Assembly: GCA_963971225.1 (NCBI GenBank)
Contig: OZ020269.1
Span: forward strand, 4,464,001 to 4,528,000
Direction: 5' to 3'
Length of the DNA stretch: 64,000 nt
Source: Melieria omissa
Lineage: Eukaryota; Arthropoda; Insecta; Diptera; Ulidiidae
Positions 60,409 through 64,000 of the stretch are shown piece by piece. Below the pieces are notes generated by a model that ran no database searches, was not told the DNA's origin, and saw only the letters and a list, made by a program, of their open reading frames with translations. Within the stretch, counting starts at the first letter, position 1. Each line of letters opens with the position of its first letter. Position numbers and translations under genes: made by a program.

Positions 60409-63400
60409 GTAAGCTTTGAAATGTCTTCATTCACCTTAATGGGTGCAATTTATCAAATTTCATTATCGGCTGCAATCGTCTCAAAACTGAAAAACATTCT
60501 CGTAAATTGCTCTAATCGATTCTAATTTCATTAGCTTACAACTCGCTCGGCGGGCTCACAGTGCAGCCAGCAACTCGCTCCACCGCCTGGCTGTCGGTTT
60601 GGCTTAATTAAATGATGAATAATATTTCCTGTCTGCAAAGTTGCGTACGAAAACAAAAAACAATAGCAAAACCAGGCAGCCAGTCAGTCAGTCAGCAACA
60701 GCAGCAGCAGCAAAATCTGCATTGTTTGCCCTTTTTCGGGGGCAAATAAACTTGAACGTGTAGAAAACCCGCACCAGAGCGACGTTGCTGCGCTTATCTG
60801 ACGGTACAATCTGCACGTGCGGCCTGCGCTGCTGCTGTCGATGAGCGCGGACGCGGTGCGGGCCAGTGCGGGCTTTCAGTCTTAATGACTACGCCGTGTG
60901 CTACCTTTGGCACGTTGCTGCGGTTTAATGTTCTATCCAAATTGATTTGACGCTGTTAAGATGTTGTCTGTCCGCCTGACGAGTGCCCCGGCCCCAGCCC
61001 GCTGCTCTGTCTGCACCTAACTGGCTGGTGGCTTTGATAAATTAATTAAAAGTTTCGATTTTCAGGATTCGCTTTGTGAAAGCGTAAGATTGCCAACTTT
61101 CTTGGCGCAACAACCATAAAGTGGGCAATTTACTTATTGTTATTAGAGCTGTACTCCACTCGCTCTCCTGGCGATGGGAGTGAGTGTCTTGTGTACTATT
61201 TGCTCGACAGTGCATAATAGAAAATTGAAAAGGCTTATCAAGAGGTTAGATTTCGGTGATGTTCACGTGCGGGTTAGGATGGTTACGGCATGTTAAATGT
61301 GCTTGTGGCGGCCGAGAGATGGGATCCTACTTAATTTAAGCAGCTTTAATTGCTTGCAAGTTGAAGCGATAATACGGCAGAAATTGGCGAATTGAATGCC
61401 TGAAAAGTATTAATATACTAGGAGGCTTTTCTGGTTTACAATCTTATCTGCAAATATTTGTGTGTAGGAGTGCCAAGGTATTTAAGTTAATAATAAATTT
61501 ACACTTTCGGTACTTACTTAGTGTCTTACAAGGTTTCACCAAGATGAATCAAGTTTGAGAAGCTATCAACTTTTATTCGAATCTCTCCCTCGAAAACACA
61601 GACTCATTTTATTTTCAAGTGGAATTGTGGAATTTCTTTAGTGTGCAGGTCAGCATTTTTCATCATCTAAAGATCACAAAGGTCACTTTGAATTGACTAA
61701 TAAAAGCATCTAACAATTTACTCAAAGAAATGTGAAATTACTTTTCGGCCAACTCAATACTTTCCCAAGCTGAAACCTCTTCTCCTTAAAATTCAAGCCC
61801 TGACGTTGCAAAATTTGACATATTTATAAAGCAGTGCTGGCTCACTTACGCCGAATCCCTCAAATTACATCCACGCGGCCACCAACAACTACGCAAAACA
61901 GCGACATCAGTCAAGTGAAACCACGACAAAAAACCGATATCATCACACAGACGCATAAATACCCTGTCGGACCTGAGACAACCAGTTCCCAAAATTCATT
62001 GGTCTTTCAACTGGTTTTTTGTAGTCAATTGGGCAACTAGTTGTCCAAGTGACTGTCAGCGGATACAGAAGTGGGTGAGTTCGCGTCTAATCGTTCACGT
62101 TCTGCGTGCGCGTTCATAGGCGAGAAGAAACATGAAAATACGAAACGAAACGAAAGACGAAACAGAGGTGAAAGATTCAACATTATTCTGTTACGGCTGA
62201 TCTTGAGATGCTTTTGTTACAACAACAACGTATAAATGTTTCTTTCTTTCTATTTCTATGACTCGAAGTTCGCTCGATTTGCACGTTTTGTCTTGAATGA
62301 TTTCAGTTAGAATTTTGCGTGGTTGCGTGAAGAAACGAATTGCAGCAGCAGTCGAATGGTATGTATTAATAAATTTATGTAATTATGTTTATGTAATTAT
62401 TTATTAATTTATTTCTTTTTTTATTAATTGCAGGCGAAGTCAGGATGTTGAACTGCGTCAAACCCCAAACAGTTTCGAAGTGTGTCAACGAGTCGAGGTT
62501 CATCTTTGAATGCACCAACAATTTTTTTATTCCCCATGATTTTTTGTTATTATTTTTAAATATTTGTAAAATAAAATAATTATTTTAAAAATGTATTGCT
62601 TTATTTTCCACATAAAATTCAACTGGTTAGAGAACTAGCCCCAAATGAACTAGTTCGCAAACTAGTCGCTTTCAACTGGTTTGACAACTGGTTGCTTCGG
62701 ACTAACCTTGGACTAGTTGCAAATGGATGCAGACGGGGACAATTGACCCTCGCCTAGGACACCGCCATGTTAAAAGGGTGAGTTTGCTCCAAGGAAACGA
62801 GTCGATTCTGAGGTCATATGTGACTGTCAAGCGACTAGTTGAAAAACTAGACTTGGACCAGTCCGATTTCCCACAGGGTACGCACACACACACACACACA
62901 GGCCACCACGCACAATACCAACAACAACTAAAAAAACTCAGCAAGGCACAGAACCCTGAGGCGAACGAGCGGAGAGAATGCGTGCAAATAATGTTATACG
63001 TCAACAGGACGGCAAATATTTACATAAAAATGTCAGTGGCACACTGAACGGCGGTCAATATCCTTTGCCTTAATAAAATGTCAACAACAACAGAAAAATC
63101 AAAACCAAAAACAGCAGCAGGGACGGGGGGTTGGAACGAGGAAAGTGGTGGCGGTAGCTGCGAAGCAAAAAACAAGAGCAAAAAAGGAGGAGCGAGCTGG
63201 ACTTTTTTAATTAAATCTGTTTGGATAAGAAGTACGCAATCACACACACAGCAGTTGAAATTATGGACATGTGTGCGAAGTAAAGAACGCATTGAGCGCG
63301 TTTTGTGCCAGAGCCGCAGAGTTTGTTGGTCGCAAATAAAACTGACAGTTGCGCTATTTGCGATTGCAATCAATTTGACTAGTTAACTTCTTGGCGCATG

Positions 63401-64000
63401 CAATCGATATGCGTTCGAAGGGAAACTTGGCGATGCCAGCATGAGATAATTTTATCAAAGTAAAAAATGCAGGACGAGGGAAGCAAGGAAGCTAAGTCAG
63501 GAATTGTGGTGGTGAATAAAGACCGAATAAGTTTTGTGATCAACGGCCAACAAACAGGCGAGCAATGTATTCGACAAAAAAGCTTCTTAAGGACAGCTCA
63601 GCGGAGACGGATATAAACATTTTATCAAGGGAACCAAATCTCTGCTGAGTACTTCCAGAATGAGACACCTGAACATGTTTAAGCGTAGTAATTTTGGATA
63701 TATGGTTCTGAAAAGGAATAACCGTAGTGTTCTAAGAATGGGAGATATGTACTCTAATAAATATGAACAAAAAAGTGGAATTTGCAATCAATACTCCGAC
63801 CACTTCAAGACCAGAGTTTGAAATAAAGTGAGAGACATTTAAACTATTAAAAATTTTGTCACACGTGAGTTGAGATCGTTTATTGGCACTTTGAGAGAAA
63901 CGATGATGAGTTGATGAAATGATGATGAGTTGTTAATACTTATCCTGTGTACCCAATTTGCTGTATGTATGGGTGGCTCTAAAATCATCCTTTGCATAAA
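60409..64000. other. Wnt5 intron 3 (incomplete)
   Basis: No exon or gene is recognised. The stretch 61,980-62,890 holds repeated ACTAGTTG and AACTGGTT words, some in inverted order, plus a splice-acceptor-like TTATTAATTGCAG at about 62,434. This suggests an old repeat. The rest is AT-rich with CAG and CA repeats (60,695-60,712 and 62,883-62,900). Confidence 0.55.

Noticed and set aside
61834..62040. Small gene with an upstream TATTTATAAA
   Set aside because: The frame does not begin with ATG, has no family similarity, and lies beside an unassigned repeat.

Overview
The window is intronic and upstream DNA of a dipteran insect. It carries the 5' half of a Wnt5 gene on the + strand, with a cluster of small secreted-protein genes of the MBF2 family nested inside its first coding intron. 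The spliced Wnt5 N-terminus closely resembles Drosophila Wnt5: signal peptide, long pro-domain, then the start of the Wnt domain. AT-rich introns, (TTG)n and (CA)n runs, and TATA/TCAGT core promoters also fit a higher fly. A tephritid-type acalyptrate is my guess; the sequence does not prove it.

Layout: 1-15,075 is non-coding DNA upstream of Wnt5, with simple repeats, a LINE 3' fragment near 10.3 kb and a repeated GTAGAYAAT-type motif at 1.7-2.2 kb. A likely 5' leader (15,076-15,798) precedes coding exon 1 (15,799-15,917). Intron 1 is 32.3 kb. It holds a 2.0-kb DNA transposon with terminal inverted repeats and a decayed transposase, a tRNA-derived SINE with a perfect 14-bp target-site duplication, a 384-bp pentanucleotide array, a (GT)n tract, a 181-bp tandem duplication, and then the MBF2 cluster (33.5-45.7 kb). 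Exon 2 (48,262-49,897) encodes 545 complete codons. Intron 2 (10.4 kb) contains a second SINE copy. Exon 3 (60,324-60,408) encodes the conserved block around the second and third Wnt-domain cysteines seen here. The remaining Wnt5 exons lie beyond 64,000.

The MBF2 cluster has six members. Five (A, B, C, D, E) are antisense to Wnt5 and one (F) is sense. Intact members share a signal peptide, a WG (or FG) motif near the mature N-terminus, one phase-0 intron at the same place, a GGPG-type loop in exon 2 and a C-terminal [ED][IV]YG. D is probably a pseudogene: it has a 19-bp-spaced internal repeat, frame breaks and no splice acceptor. B has lost the usual C-terminal YG. F has a 2.2-kb intron where the others have 63-77 bp. 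The family includes Bombyx MBF2 and the noctuid REPAT response proteins, so an extracellular, possibly gut or immune-related role is plausible but not shown by this sequence. Wnt5 and the nested genes have no obvious shared function; their association is positional.
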